This document shows, in pieces, positions 12,931 to 26,009 of a stretch of DNA of 64,000 nt (the stretch's first letter is position 1; each line of letters begins with the position of its first letter). This stretch comes from Cricetomys ansorgei (Eukaryota; Chordata; Mammalia; Rodentia; Nesomyidae): assembly GCA_026225945.1 (NCBI GenBank), contig JAMJFZ010003163.1:17219501-17283500 (forward strand), read 5' to 3'. The notes under the pieces were generated by a model, which saw only the letters and a program-made list of their open reading frames with translations, did no database searches and was not told the DNA's origin. A program made the translations under genes and the position numbers.

Positions 12931-14557
12931 ATTGAAACAGCATTAGACTAAATGAAAGAGCAAGGAGAAGTCTGAGGACACACACACACACTTCCTCTGA
13001 ACACCCTTGAAACTTCATTATATGTTTATTTATAGTTGCCAGGTGCAGATCTTCTCCTGCTACTGCTTTGGCCTGATTTGAGTAATTTAAAAACTTAATC
13101 TAGACAGATGTACATGCAATGTCTTAATTATCATCTCAAATTCTGAGTAAGATGAGTTGCAATTTTAATCTAGGGAGTAACCAGCTGATGGGTAAGGCAT
13201 TCTGTAAATGTTCTATCTACTTAAAAATGGTTAATATTGTAAATTAATGTTAAATATGTTTGTTATCACAGTAGGAAATGTAAAAACAAGACACAGTCTG
13301 ATTTTATTTATAGACATGGAAATTTTTAACTAGAATATTTTCAAGTATAGGTTAACATTAATTATCATGATTAACATGATCTGTTACATTGTTTATAGAA
13401 GTGTGTATACATTTGGTTATGATTATTTCCTATTGTTAAAAATAACCCTGTTTTCATTTGCACACATTTGCTGTGTCTGTTTAGGATTCATTGCAATCAG
13501 GATTACTAAAACATGTTTTTATTCCAGACCATCAAATGAATTCTGAGGTATTGTGTCCATTCCTACCTAATACAAAGAGTGTCTTTCCAGTCTGCCGGTA
13601 TATAGACCATCATAAACATTCTGTAAGCTGATAACCCTTCCAAAAATGTCCTAAAGTAGTCTGTCGTGAGTCCTCAGTGACTGTGGCAGGAACCTGCTCT
13701 TGCTCGCAGAGATGGAAGGTACATGAATGCTCTGATGTTTGGAGCCATATTTAGAGGAGACTGACTCAGAAGAGTCAGGATGTGAATGGAGGAGAGAATT
13801 TCAGTCCTAACATGATGGACAGCAGGCAGAAACTTGAGTTGGGCATGAGTGACTTGTGTTTGCTAGGGGTATGTTGTAACATAAACAGGGAAGAGAAGGT
13901 TGTAAAAATCCTTTTGAAGTTTTGGCTTTATTTGGGAGACTCTGGTTTGGAGTAGAGAACAGATCTTCAAATACTACATAGGAATGTCCATTCTCTTACC
14001 CATCATTCTTCATTTATTCAACAAATATTTTTGGCTACCTCCTTTGTGCAAGCCAATGATATAAAAAGAGTAACTTGACTCTAAAGTACAGAAGACTGAC
14101 AGAGGACCCTGTGAAGCAGAAAACCAAGGAAGATGTTGGAGTGACCCCAGATGTGTGGTAGTAGTTGCTGTGGAAGTTTATTTTTTAGTTATGTATAAAA
14201 TAATTGTTTTATGTACAGTTGGGTGAAGGGCTGCCTAGGCCTTGACATTTGGTATTGTCTGCAGGTGTTGGATTTATGTGGAGGATGTTTGATTGCACAT
14301 GATCTGCATGTGCTATCAGTAGAACACCTGAGGAGTTCTGAATCAAGAAAAACACCTGAGTTCAGATGATCGGGGTTCCCTGTCCAGTATGGCATTGACC
14401 ATGATGGTGGTTTCCTCTGCTGAGGTCTGGCAGGGTTTGTGTCTATGGAAATACCTCTGTCTGTCTTGGTGAGCCCACACAGCAGCAAACCGCTACAATT
14501 AGTATCTAGAATTCCAGTGTTAAATATGTGTGCTATGTATGGTCACCATATTTTCAC

Positions 14558-14641
14558 TTTTTTTTTTCTTTCAGCACTGGAGATTGAATCTAGGGTCATA
14601 TGTATGCTGGGCAGGTGCTCTATCAATGGGCTATATCCTGA
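14558..14641 (-). mobile_element. ID-like element, antisense
   Basis: A T-run, then agcactggagattgaatcta, tgctgggcaggtgctctatc and atgggctatatcctg, matching a reversed tRNA-Ala-derived ID element with changes. Confidence 0.7.
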
Positions 14642-15649
14642 AATAGACCTTTGTTATTTCCAGTGTATAGATGAGTGCAAAAAGGCTGATCAAGATAAAA
14701 GTGGATTCAGGAGTCACGTGAAAAACAATAGCAGAGATATTTGTGGAGTAAATCAAAGTTTGTGACTTTTTACTTTGAACCTCTCCATGTATGGTAGACC
14801 TAATATTCCCATTTTACATATAAATACTGAATTGAGAGACTTGCTGGAACCATAATTATCCAACAGAAATGATGGTGGGGCAGGAAAGTAAACACAGGGT
14901 GGCTTGAAGTCCTTGCTCTCAAAGAGCTACTCTCTGCTGATTGGATGACAATAAATACTGTAACACAATTCCTGGAGCTGACACAACCTATAAGGTAGAC
15001 TTAAAAGGTAAAGTGGAACAGAGAAGCTGGAGAGACCTAGGGAAAGCAGGTTTAGCTGTAGAGGACAGAGAAGAGCCTAAGAAGAAGGGATCATGGTTGA
15101 GACCTATGTGATGAGAAGACATTCATTCAATAATCTGTAGGAAAAGCATTCTAAGTAAGCACAGCCACTGCAAAAGCCCTGTGATGGGATCGCAACTGCC
15201 ATGTTCAAGGGGTAGAGAGAATCCAATATCACTAAAACATGGTGGGAAAGAAGGAGAATGAGGTGGGCAGGAGCTAGAGCAAGAAGGACTTTAAAGCCAT
15301 GGGAAGCCATTTAGTTCTTGTCCTACAGGTGACAGGAAACCATTGCAGAGTTCGTGTGGTGTGCATATGAGGATGAGGTGAGGTACCAGTGATGAATGAT
15401 TGATTTACACTTTTTAAATAGCTGTCAGAAGGTTGGAGGCTATGAATAGACATAGTTAAGGTTGAGGTAGATAGACCAGTTAGTTGACCAAGTACGGGAT
15501 CATGGAATCTTTGAGTAGGATGCTAGTGTCAGTACAAGATGGAGAGATGTAACATGTTTAGGGTGTGTGGGGCTGGAGAGGGAGCAGGTAGAGCCATCGG
15601 GACTTATTGTTGAGCTAGCAGCACCTTACAGAGGCATATATAGCATACT

Positions 15650-15925
15650 GTAATGGTGTAAGAAATAGACTGGTTTGAATCCCAACCTTGCCACTTTCTG
15701 ACTTTAACTTGGTTGTATAAATGTTATTATTATTTTGTGGTTCTAGCATCAAACACAGGAACATGATGCATTCAAGGCACGTGTTCTGCCTCTGAGCTAT
15801 ACCCCCAACCCCTGCTGATAAGGTTTTTAAAACACCATATGCCTCAGTTTTCTTGTCCGTGGATGAGAATCATTGTAATAACATATCTAATAGAGGCATC
15901 TAGGTGAGTAAGTAATTCAGTACAA
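15650..15925 (+). repeat. MIR split by an ID-like element
   Basis: The MIR part gtttgaatcccaaccttgcc, actttctgactttaacttgg is followed by an antisense ID-like insert (about 15727-15815: gccctctgagct-like tgcctctgagctatacccc). Then MIR continues with cctcagttttcttgtccgtg and tgagaatcattgtaataaca. Confidence 0.7.
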
Positions 15926-16224
15926 CTTCCCAATACTCCATGTGCTGACAATTTTTCTTCTTAGTTATTATTGATCATGGGGCTTGAAGAGGGGGGAAAA
16001 AAGACCAAGAATTTTTCTGACCAGAGCAAGAATTCATAATGTGAGCTTCATATGAATAAAGAATGCTTTAAGAATATGTGGGATTAAGGTGGGGAATTAA
16101 TAAATCTGCTTTTGTCAGGGTAAGCTTAAGATTCCTATTGAATGATCAGATTCATGACTGAAGGCGATGAGGTGGGCTTCCATGAGACTGACTTCTTCTG
16201 TCTCCGAACCTGCCCCTGAGGCCT

Positions 16225-16450
16225 TGTAAAGGCAGGGCAAGTGAGCGATTAGGAGACCGGAGTCTGTGCTCAGACTGCCTGGCTCTGAGTTCTAGCTTTG
16301 ATGTTCACTAGCTCTGTGTCCTTGGATGTATGTTGGCTAAGGTTTCTGGGCCTCATTCTTTTCTTATCTTTTAAGATAGGAGTAATAGTTTGTTAAGCAC
16401 TTAAACAGTTCTTGTACACAAATAGTATATTATGTGTTAGCTAATGTTAT
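16225..16450 (+). repeat. MIR element
   Basis: The words cagactgcctggctctgagt, cactagctctgtgtccttgg and ctgggcctcattcttttct occur in MIR order. Confidence 0.75.
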
Positions 16451-17163
16451 TTCAGAAATACTTCAGAAAGCTACTTCAGAAAGCTACTGTAGAAATTGGA
16501 TTTAAAGGATAAAGTATCAAAGAAGACCCTGAGGTTCTGAGATACAGTGACCAATTAAATAATTGTAATAAAAGAACCTATTTGGGATGCGGGTCGGGTT
16601 AATGAAGAGTCAAGTTTTAGAATTGACCCTGGAAAGAAACAGAAAAAAAAAATGTCCATAAAACAAGTAAGTTGTGGGAACTGGAACTCAAAAGTAAGCT
16701 GAAAACTAGAAATCACAGAAAGACCTGTGTAGTTGTACACTTATGGTGCGACTCAGCAAGGACAACAGGCAGGTGTTTTCATATGTAGAAGCCCTGCCAG
16801 ATCTCAGCAGAGGGAACTGATACCATGTGCAGATCATAAGCAATTAAACAACCCCCACAGAAATCCAACACTTGCAGAGATACAAAATGCCAAGGCCTAT
16901 GCATCCCTTTTTCCAAAGTGCATAAAAACAATCATTTTAAACACAACTAAAAATAAATTTCCATAACAGACCTGCTCAGAGATAATAACTCGAAGCTCTG
17001 GAGTGAATGAGGTTTGTGGAGAATGGAAAGGAATGGGGTGAGTGTTCACACATTCCAAAGGACTTCAGTATGTGGGTCATCCATCTCAAAAGGCAGAGGA
17101 GAGGGAAAATTGAACAGGCAGGAGATGGAGGGGTTATTTTCAAGTTTGAGAAGAGAAGGATGA

Positions 17164-17400
17164 AGTGTTTCTGTTTGCTCAGCTGCTGTAACAGAATGCC
17201 AGAAGCTGGGCAGCTTATAAACAGCAGTGTTTGCACAGTGCTAGAAGCTGCAGGTCTTAAGTCAGTCGGCTGGTTGATTTGGTATCTGGTGTGGGCCTGC
17301 GGTTTGGTTAAAGTCCCACTTCAGGGTTAAAAAAATCTCAGCACCTGAATTTGAGGGGCTAGGGAGACAGACCTTCATACCATTGTATTAAGGAACATGG
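17164..17400 (+). repeat. old mammalian interspersed repeat
   Basis: The words ttgctcagctgctgtaacag, aatgccagaagctgggcagc and ttataaacagcagtgtttgc recall a widespread mammalian repeat with a gctgctataacaaaatacca start. The family is not certain. Confidence 0.45.
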
Positions 17401-17679
17401 CAACAGTTTTTTGAGATATTTGAAATTCTTTAGGGAAGAACTACCCATATAAAAATACGATAATGGCTGATCCACATGTCTCGGCATGGCGGATCCAGGG
17501 TGATACAGATTTTTAACTCATCAAAAAGGATCAGCTGTCCTACGGTGGGTGTGAAAATATCGGAGTACATTTGTAGCAGTAGTGCTCTTTTGATGAGTGT
17601 TTTGTATGTCAAATATGTGAAGCACTTTGTTCTCTCCCGAAAGCCTTAGCAGTTCTCTGAAATAAAGACAAATCCTCTG

Positions 17680-17850
17680 TAGAAGTGAAAAATTAGAAAC
17701 CACCCAAGTGTCTATTAAAGTAAGCTTCCTTGAGTCAAGTATGGTCTGTCCATATAATGTAATATACCCTGCAGATATTTTTTTCTTAACAAGGTAGCTC
17801 TGCCATAATACAGTGCCACGAAAGAGTTTTATGTTATCGTAGACGTATGT
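17680..17850 (+). mobile_element. L1 relic fragment
   Basis: The words aaaccacccaagtgtctatt and agtatggtctgtccatataa are the decayed 'aacccaaatgtccatcaa' region of an old L1 in sense orientation. Confidence 0.5.
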
Positions 17851-18760
17851 CACAGCTTGCAGCTATCCATCTCTCTCAGTGGCTGAGCTCCTCAAGGAGA
17901 GACAGAGTTATATTCAGCTGAAATATGGTCTAACGTGGAGGCTTGTGCATTGATGTGCGCTTGGTCAAGTGAGTAAGTGAATAAGTATGGAAAAGGGAGA
18001 ATAATGGGACCACAGGGCTGGGGAGGGGAGCAGGACTGTGAGAGTTGAAATATTACATTATTAGAGAAAATATCACTCAAGTACTAATTGCCTTGCCCTC
18101 TGATAAGGAAGTTGTCAGCAAATTTGCAATCTTTATATAACAATTGGCTTGAAGAAAATGGGGCGGGGGTTCTGACTTTGGGGATGAAAGGAATGGAGTT
18201 GTTGCGGGACTGTCCCTGTTGAATGCTTTCTGCATGTGGAGTGGGCTGAGGGGTGTAGTTGTGCTGGAGTTGCAGACCCCAGCCCCATTTGGGAAACGAC
18301 TGAATCAGAACTCTGTGATAGGCTGGTTTTCCGTACTGTTGAGATTTCTTCATTCATCTCATGGGCCCGAACCAAGTCCTCACTGTGATTCAAGGTATAG
18401 CGACTGTTGTAGCTCCGAGTACTCTGCCGTACAAATGGCAGCAGTGTTATCCCAAACCCACCTGTGATTCAGAAGGAAGGAGTAGACAGTCAGGCTCTGT
18501 AACTGCTCTACTGTTGATGAAATGTCTGTACTGGATATATGTTTTGACTTACTGTTTACTAAGAATCCCATAAACATCTTTGTCCTTAAGACAAAGTAAT
18601 TACTAGGTCTCATCAGCTTAATGGTTTTATTTGTTAGAAATCTTGATGAGACTTTAAATAATTAACTCTTCTTATTGCTTTGAGAAACAATCATTTGCAT
18701 AGTCTCATCAAGTAACAGCTTATTTCTTCATCTTCTCATTATCTGTCTACTTATGTATGT

Positions 18761-18898
18761 ATTTTTGGGTTTTTTGAGATAGGGTTTCTCTTTGTAGCCC
18801 TTGCTGTCCTGGAACTCACTCTGGCCTCAAACTCAGAAACTCACCTGCCTCTGCCTCCCAAGTGCTGAGATTAAAGGTGTGCACTATCACCAAATGGC
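18761..18898 (-). mobile_element. B1 SINE, antisense
   Basis: The words tttttgagatagggtttctc, tgctgtcctggaactcactc, ctctgcctcccaagtgctga and attaaaggtgtgcactatca are a reversed B1. Confidence 0.93.
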
Positions 18899-19901
18899 TA
18901 CGTAACAGTTTATAATATAACATTGTAAGGTGTGTTTGATTTTGCTGGGTTGTTAAGTCATATTTCTCTAGAATATTTGTTTAAATCATAGGACAGTCTG
19001 CCTGTAATGTCATTTTCATGATCATTCTGGGAACTCTCCTTTTGAGTTTATATTTACCGCCATCTTAATATTCCAGTGTTTCTTGCCTGCCATCCCATAC
19101 TGTATACGGAAACTTACTAATGGTGAATTAAATGTTTTACAGCATACTATTGGGAATGCTAGATTTGTTTGTGGGAAGTAGTTGTATTTGATCAGTACTT
19201 TCAGTGCTCTCTAATACTATTAATTTATACAGGCTTGAAATTGGGTTCATTTTAGCATACATGTTATTTATATGTATAATATATATTATAATGACTTTTC
19301 CCACAAGAGTAGCAAATACCCAGTACTGTCTTTGATTATATCTACTTAATCCAACAGCTAGTATTTAATGAACATAATGTTATGTTATATAGCCAAATAT
19401 GTAGAAACTATATGTTGGGGGGGTATTTGATATATATATAAAGTGCCAAAGAAAATTGGCTAACAGCAAAGGGAATAACCTTATATATGGTTAAGATGTC
19501 AAATGAGCAGTTTTAATTCATAGTCATTTTTTATGGGGAGCACATAAATTGGACTTTTTATTTTTAGTTCCTTCTCTTCCCTTCAGAGTTAAATGATGGA
19601 AAATTACTCTTAGTCCCCAAACTACTCTTATGCATCATTCAAAAAAGCCCTGACAAGCTAGCCTCTCTAGTAGTGATGAGATTTATGACTTTCCTTCCTT
19701 GGTGCTCCATTACTCTGTCTACACCATCAAATTGATTAGTAGGCAGTGATGGGCAAGAAAAGAAAGACAGTACTCAGACCCAGCTGGTGTCCATCACTTT
19801 AATGAACTGCTTGGCAGTAGTTAATATTGTCCTTGAGTCTCATTATAGCTGGCCATGGCCAAATCTTTTTCAATGTTTCTCCTTCTTTTTCTGCCTTGCA
19901 G

Positions 19902-19957
19902 GGCCCACTGGAAAATGACTTGGTGGTTCATGTAGCACTTGTAGCAGAAAGCCAACG
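19902..19957 (+). CDS. Phkb: Phkb exon 16
   Basis: This small 56-bp exon encodes GPLENDLVVHVALVAESQ plus the first two bases of an Arg codon, about residues 487-505. It follows a clear acceptor (pyrimidine tract ending ttgcag) in phase 0 and ends CAACG before the donor gtatga, in phase 2. The split codon is completed by exon 17 (CG + C, Arg). Human PHKB has ALIAESQ where this has ALVAESQ. The segment is part of the helical middle region following the glucoamylase-like domain. Confidence 0.95.
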
Positions 19958-20401
19958 GTATGACATGCAGATGAGTATGCATTCTTCTGTGGGAAAGGGA
20001 GGGGTGATTGCTTTATGTTTATCACATTGAGGACAGTGGTGGAAATAAACGTGGCAATCTCAAGGATATCAGTGTGACCGTGTCATACAGCATGCTTTTC
20101 ATGTTTAAACATGGATGTGAATTTGAGAGATTAGTGCCTGTACATTACAGTGATTACCAAAATCATTGCCAGTCTTTCTGACTGCTCCCAAAACTTTGGG
20201 GAAGAAGTCACTGAGGCCTTTGGATTCCAGTGTATATGGTGTATTGCAGATACTAGCAAATTCACCGTATGTTCTGAGTGAGCATGGTCTGTTTCCTTTT
20301 ATCTCCTTCATTTACATTTCCTGAACTATAAATGAAATGAATTGTTTAAAAATAGCTCTCTCTTCCTCCCTCTCCACCTCATCTCTCTTTTCTTTATTTA
20401 G
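19958..20401 (+). other. Phkb: intron 16
   Basis: A 444-bp intron, gtatga to tatttag. Its length is divisible by three, but read-through from exon 16 meets a TGA after about 24 codons (near 20027-20029). I see no repeat in it. The acceptor has a good CT-rich tract. Confidence 0.9.
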
Positions 20402-20495
20402 CCTTCAAGTTTTTCTCAATACGTATGGTATTCAAACTCAAACTCCTCAGCAGGTGGAACCTATTCAGATCTGGCCTCAGCAGGAGCTTGTAAAA
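20402..20495 (+). CDS. Phkb: Phkb exon 17
   Basis: A 94-bp exon that completes the Arg codon and encodes [16 protein letters not shown] then [15 protein letters not shown], about residues 505-536. It ends in phase 0 before a strong donor, gtaagt. The sequence is identical or nearly identical to human PHKB over this stretch. Exons 16 and 17 together make exactly 50 codons. Confidence 0.97.
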
Positions 20496-21458
20496 GTAAG
20501 TAATTCTGTGTCTTTACTTTCCTTTGCAGAGGTATCAGAACAGAATTGTTGGACTTAATTCAAAGGCAAGATGCATAGTGAAGTTTAAGTCCTGAGAGAA
20601 AATTGCTATCTTAAAGTTGATAATTAAGTTGACCGGTCCATTTTATCAAATGTTAACTTAAAAAACAAAATGAACAGAATCCCTCACTGCGTGTGTTTGT
20701 GCATTATATCCATGGATGTTGATGCTGTTGTTATTGTTCCCCTGTTAAAATTAGTTACTGGCCTTGGCTGCACACTTTAAATAGTAAATCAGTCTCAATT
20801 TTAGTTGTCATGAGTGACATTACCATTTATAGTTTTATTTTCCCTCATACTACTTTAAGACCTATTTTAAACATTTCTTGATAATTAGTGTCCCCTTTCC
20901 CTGGTTTACTTTTTGGAAGGTGATATCATTCTTATGTGTTTGGTTTGTTGAGTCTAAAGAAATCAAATGACAATGTCTGGGTTTGATGTAGTTACATGCC
21001 AATTTCGGATGAGAGTCAAAGTTGACTTTGAAGACTTTGGCCTGCCCTGGTCTGCAGATGGGCACAGGGGTGCCTGTGTGTTTGTGGGCGCTCTTGCTTG
21101 TTGAAGACAGGGAATTGTCAACTCCAGAGTTACTTATAAACTCATTTCATTTAATAATTGGTTTCAAAACTCCAGAAACAAGCTACCCACCTCTTGACAG
21201 ATGTGTTTATGATAATACCTCTCAAGTAATCAAGGTTAAGTTGATATAAATGATTGCACTCGTAGCCTTGAACATTACTAAAGAATGAAATCTGAGAGAA
21301 GTGAGGTGCATATTATATAGGAAAATGCAGGGGCCTATAGTCCATGGTCATGAGGCTGGACTTGGCAATATAACAGCACGGACAGAAGCCTGGGTTCCAG
21401 GGCACCAAGAGTACTAGCTCTCAGACAGTCCTGTACTTCTTTAAAGCACATAGGCCTC

Positions 21459-21633
21459 TGAGCCAGAGAGATGGCTCTGAGGGCAAGAGCACACCACCAA
21501 GCCCCATGACTTGAGTAAGATCCCCAGAACATACATTGACAAGGAGAGAACTGACTCCTACAGATTCTCTTCTGGTCTCACATCCATGCACATGTGACCC
21601 ACACAACAAACAAATACGTAAATAAATAAATAG
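21459..21633 (+). mobile_element. tRNA-derived rodent SINE
   Basis: The words gagccagagagatggctctg, aagatccccagaacatacat, aaggagagaactgactccta and an AAAT tail follow the same pattern as the element at 8449. Confidence 0.8.
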
Positions 21634-22490
21634 TAAAGTTTAAATGTGATTTTTTAAAAATGTACATCCCTCCCCATCCACTCACCACACAGTAGAAAGA
21701 TAAAGTTAAAAAAAGTAAGGATTCTTAAACTAGGTAACACTTGAAATCACACCTAAGTGGAAATGGTGTTTTGTGTATTGTTGTTGTGTTGTTTTGTTGT
21801 ATGATAAGAGTGACCAGGAACTGTGGAACTGCAAGGAGAAAGGTGACACAAAATGGGAGGAAAGGGTGCCAGAATCCAAAGCTTCACACAGTACAGCCAG
21901 GCTATTCCAGCTGAGAAATGTCATGATCTCTCACTGAGAGTGCTAGAGAAGAGAAAGGAAGGTTAGTCCTTGATAATCGGGTACATTTGTAACAGGTAAT
22001 CTTCTACCAGATGACATGCAATTCGTATGAAGGGATAAAATCAGCATAGATAGTAAATCACTTGAATGTGGCTTTTGTTCATTCATCAGCAAGCACCTGG
22101 AATATGCAAAGCACCGTGGGTCACTTAAATGACCTCAGAGTCTAATGGTATGTGTGACATAAAAAACAAAGCAAACAAAAAGCAGTTGATTTTAGTCCAC
22201 ACTGATAACAGCTACGATAGGTATTTGTACAAAGTGCTGTGGGATCACAGGCAATAGAAAAGTGTTCTGTCATACAGTGTCTGAAGCATGCCCTGATTTA
22301 CATTTTATTGTTTTAAAGATAGTATTAGCAAGCAATTTATAATTTGGTTGTGGGATATGGCTTAAGACAAATTTGTGACCAAGAGCCTAGCTTCCCTGTG
22401 CATGTGTCAAGATGCCTGAGTATTTGTTGATTGTGGCGACTACCTGTCTTCCAGACCAGCTGCTATGTGGGCTTCCTCCTCTTATTTAGC

Positions 22491-22523
22491 ATACACACAC
22501 ACACACACGCACACGCACACACA
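22491..22523 (+). repeat. (CA)n microsatellite
   Basis: A CA run with two G interruptions. Confidence 0.96.
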
Positions 22524-23537
22524 ATGCCACCCATTATAAGTCTTCCTTTTAAAAGAAAAAAGTATTCTCACTAATTTTAGTTTGTTGCACATATTCTAAT
22601 ACCAGCCACTGATCCTTTTCTTCAGAAAAGCTGCACCTATTTCAGTCCACTAATGAAGATGTATGGACAGACAACTAGGAGAGGGGCTTTTGCCCTGTAG
22701 AGTTAAAACTTTAATGTGGTGACTGGTGAGATTTGCTTCATGGTGGTCTGAATATAGTACAAATGAAGCATGAAGCATAGCTGTATTTATGGGTGATTTG
22801 GGCATCTCCATGTATTTCAGCATACTAGTTACATGGTGCAAATGCATGGAGATGGCACCACTAGGCTCCGCCTACTTAATTTTCATAGATCCATCTTGTC
22901 ATAGTTCAGAAAACAAAGGAGAATCTTTTTATTGTAATAAAGAGTAGCAGCCCTACTTAAGTAGGCTGATTTTAATTTATGCATGATGGATTAATTTTAC
23001 TATTTGCCCAAAGAAATCTAACATAATTTAGACATTCAGTTATTTCAGAAAATGTAAAAATACTTTTGGGAGTGAGTGTCAAATCTAGTGTCATATACTA
23101 CAGTCTCATCGCACCTCTGCAGAATGGTGCCTGTAGCGTGTTTCTCGCAGTGCTTGTTTAAAGTCCATGCTATTCAGCATCCATACAGTAAGACTATTTG
23201 GGAGGACATTTATAATAGTTTCCTTACTGGTTCGTCCATCAAGTATTTCCTGAGTTTCAGGCATGTGCCAGGAACAGTGCCAATCAGGGAATACTCTTCT
23301 CAAGAATGCACAATTCAGAGGGAGAAATCAACACAAGAGCTCAGTGATGTAAGAGAGAACTCCGTCACAGCATCAGTTGTATATATGGTGATGTCATTTG
23401 ACACAGTTCAAACCACAATCATATTTTATAGAAAGTTAGATTTAGAAAAAGTTTTTTAATGTCATCAAATGCAAAACTAGGTAGATCATTCTAGGTAGAT
23501 TAAACAGTTAAGTACTTTAAATTTGTATTACACTTTA

Positions 23538-23697
23538 TGTATTTATTTTATAACCTGCAGCACACATATGGTGGTCATGGGACAACTTGTAGCTGTCAGT
23601 TCTCTCCTTCTACCATGTGGGGCCCAGGAAATCAAACTCTGGCCCTTAGGTTTGGAGGCATTTGCCCTCACCTATTGAGCCATCTTGCCAGTCCTGT
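23538..23697 (-). mobile_element. tRNA-derived SINE, antisense
   Basis: The words gctgtcagttctctccttct, accatgtggggcccaggaaa, tcaaactctggcccttagg and attgagccatcttgccagtc are a reversed rodent SINE. Confidence 0.8.
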
Positions 23698-25098
23698 TTA
23701 AGTATTTTAAAGTGATTTAAATATTAAATCACTTAGAAGAAAAAATAGAGGAATGTATTTTTATAGCTTATTGAGATGGAAAAGCCATGTGTAGGATACC
23801 AGCACCAAAAAGAGCAGTTTAGGAAAGGAGTGACAAATTTCCCAAAATCCTGATAACATCAAAGCTGGTTGTGAAATTTCCTATTTGAAAAATATATTAA
23901 TATTGAAACACCATTCGCTGAAATGATGTTTTATCTACTATGTGTAGTCCTCAGATTTTCTAAGATTGAAAACTGGGTAAACATTTACTTCAAAGGGTAA
24001 AGCCCTCTATTTTTCAAAAAGAAGAACACATACTCAGTAGAAAGAGAACAAGCAAAACATAGGGCACTTTCACATTTAATACACTGGAAAAATGACCTAA
24101 AAATATTTGAATGCAGCAGTATGAAAGTAAAATGAAATATCATTTCACTGAAAAGACTGACATGAAAGACCTATATATATTTCTAGCAGATGAACAGGCA
24201 GGTATTACATTTCAAAAAGAAAGTACAGTCTCTTTGGTCAAACAAGTCTAAGAAATTATCTTGAAGATACAAATTGCACACTGCCCAAAGATATTACTTG
24301 GAATGTTATTTTAAATAACAAAAGATTGGGAGCTAATTTCATCAGGGAGTTGAGGCTACGTAGGTAAAGGGCTTCATGACTGGATGTTCTTAACTCATAG
24401 CAGTTTCAAGGATTGTTCTACTGTGAAACCCTTCCTGTCCTCTGATGCTTCTATTTTAACTTCTTGTCTGGAGCACTGCCATAACAAGCTCAGTAACTGG
24501 GATTATATACTATAGGAACCCATTTGTGTAAATTTGTGTGCTCATTAACTCATGTGTATATTGTGAATATATGTTTAATCTGTGTCCTCTAAGAATCTTT
24601 TGATGCTTCTTCAGGCTTACACAATAACTTACACACCCCTTTCAAAATATACCAGAGTCAAGTAATTGTTGCATATGGAATAAGAATAAACAAGACCAAC
24701 ATTTTGGGTTGGAGTACTTTCAAATTCATGTAATCAGAAAACAAATCAGTAAAAATGATTTCATTTTAATAAAATATACTTGAAAGTAGAAATCTAGTGG
24801 GAGATGTGTGATCCTGATTTTTTTTTAAACTTTTAGTGGATGGATTTCTTCTTTTTAATGACAATTCTTCTGAATTGCTTTATGAATCGAAACCCTGCAG
24901 CTTGTACACTCCCACTAATACATTAACAGTGTCACAGTTTAGAATGTTTTTATGTGAATCCAAAAAATTTTGCTCTCAAAAACTCACTAACCCCAAATCC
25001 ACCATTCTTTGGTTGGTTTGTAGATCCTAGATGAGGCTTCCCTGGTATCTTTTTCTCTAGAAATCTCACTAATACGCCAAGGGACTTGTGTCTTATAG

Positions 25099-25182
25099 GC
25101 TTATTTCCACCTGGGCATAAACGAAAAGTTAGGACTGTCTGGAAGGCCAGACAGGCCCATCGGCTGCCTGGGCACGTCAAAG
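25099..25182 (+). CDS. Phkb: Phkb exon 18
   Basis: An 84-bp, phase 0-0 exon of 28 codons, about residues 537-564: [15 protein letters not shown] then [13 protein letters not shown]. It ends before gtgagt. Human PHKB reads AYLQLGINEK here, so Leu-Gln has become Phe-His at residues 3-4. Because the exon is a multiple of three with phase 0 on both sides, skipping it would remove 28 residues without a frameshift. I do not know whether this happens. Confidence 0.96.
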
Positions 25183-25445
25183 GTGAGTGTGCGCTTTCCT
25201 CCCGGGGTGGCTTTGGGTGGTGACTCTGCACGCTGAAGCCGTGCTTGGCCTCTGGCCGTCCCTCACCATATTTCATCCTGTGCTTGAGGCAGTTGTCTGA
25301 ATTACTGTTTTCTGAACGTAAATCCTATTGTGTGTCATATCACTGAAGCTCACTGCTGTGTTAGTGCTAAGCTCTGTAAAACATTTATACTAATATTTTT
25401 CAACCTTACTAGAAATATTCTACTTTAAGTTTACTGTTGTACTTA

Positions 25446-25483
<38 letters not shown>

Positions 25484-25628
25484 TTAAAATTAATTAATAC
25501 TATATGGGTTTTGTAAGCTATTACTTTATTATCTGTTCAGAAATGGGCATCGATATTAATTATTGTTGAGACTTCAGACGCTGCGCCTTTGTGTTTCGTG
25601 TCTATTTGCTTTCTGTTCCCTCCTGCAG
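25183..25628 (+). other. Phkb: intron 18
   Basis: A 446-bp intron with a run of 33 A at 25449-25481, about 147 bases before the exon 19 acceptor. No SINE body is visible in front of the A-run. The acceptor (tccctcctgcag) is strong. Confidence 0.9.
25449..25481 (+). repeat. poly(A) tract, 33 bases
   Basis: An uninterrupted A-run inside intron 18. It could be the tail of a fully decayed retroelement or a simple A expansion, and no body is recognisable upstream. Confidence 0.95.
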
Positions 25629-25733
25629 ATTTACCGCATTCTAGGAAAGACGGTGGTTTGTTATCCTATCATCTTTGACCTGAGTGATTTCTACATGTCT
25701 CAGGATGTTCTGCTGCTGATAGATGACATAAAG
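25629..25733 (+). CDS. Phkb: Phkb exon 19
   Basis: A 105-bp, phase 0-0 exon of 35 codons, about residues 565-599: [17 protein letters not shown] then [18 protein letters not shown]. The donor is gtagct, only moderately like consensus. It is almost identical to human PHKB (human has VFLLIDD, here VLLLIDD). With exons 18 and 19 both multiples of three, this part of the gene can lose exons without a frame change. Confidence 0.97.
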
Positions 25734-26009
25734 GTAGCTCTGAAAGGAGATGACTTTGTTTATACTGGTTTGTGTCAGGTATTGTTAAGTGGAGAATTCC
25801 TGGGTGTCTGTGACACTGGCTCACACCGAGTAAAACAGCACTTTGCAGAGTTTGGAATTCTGGCCTCGCTAAAATAAAATTATACTTTTCTAGAAATGGA
25901 AGAAATATAGTTTAAAACTGTGCTTGTATGATATTAATAGTTCATTTTTTATGTGTGAAGACTGTTCAGTAGGCCATAACTCTTTGGTTAAGATCTGCTC
26001 CATTCTCTG

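Larger units (their letters stand above)
1..19901 (+). other. Phkb: intron 15 (3' part), no exon seen
   Basis: This is non-coding and belongs to the intron before exon 16. I looked for the preceding Phkb exons (the segment that should end just before GPLEND) and saw none, so the intron is longer than 19.9 kb here. It holds antisense and sense SINEs, old L1 relics (about 1.2-4.1 kb), a CTTC tract, a rodent hAT-type element, MIRs and ID-like pieces, listed separately. About 5660-6840, 9360-11230, 12960-14550 and 18900-19880 show no repeat that I recognise and no convincing ORF. Confidence 0.85.
20496..25098 (+). other. Phkb: intron 17
   Basis: A 4.6-kb intron. It contains a tRNA-derived SINE at about 21459-21633, a CA tract at 22491-22523, an antisense SINE at about 23538-23697 and faint L2-like words near 22080 and 23230. 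The rest (for example 23700-25090) is AT-rich with no feature that I recognise. The acceptor of exon 18 (tgtcttatag) has a short pyrimidine run. Confidence 0.88.

Noticed and set aside
14558..15815. tRNA-like gene candidates
   Set aside because: The tRNA-like words are reversed ID elements with mutated boxes and flanking T-runs. They are SINEs, not tRNA genes.
23076..23459. 127-codon ORF on the + strand in intron 17
   Set aside because: No family resemblance. It overlaps L2-like repeat words, so chance openness is more likely.
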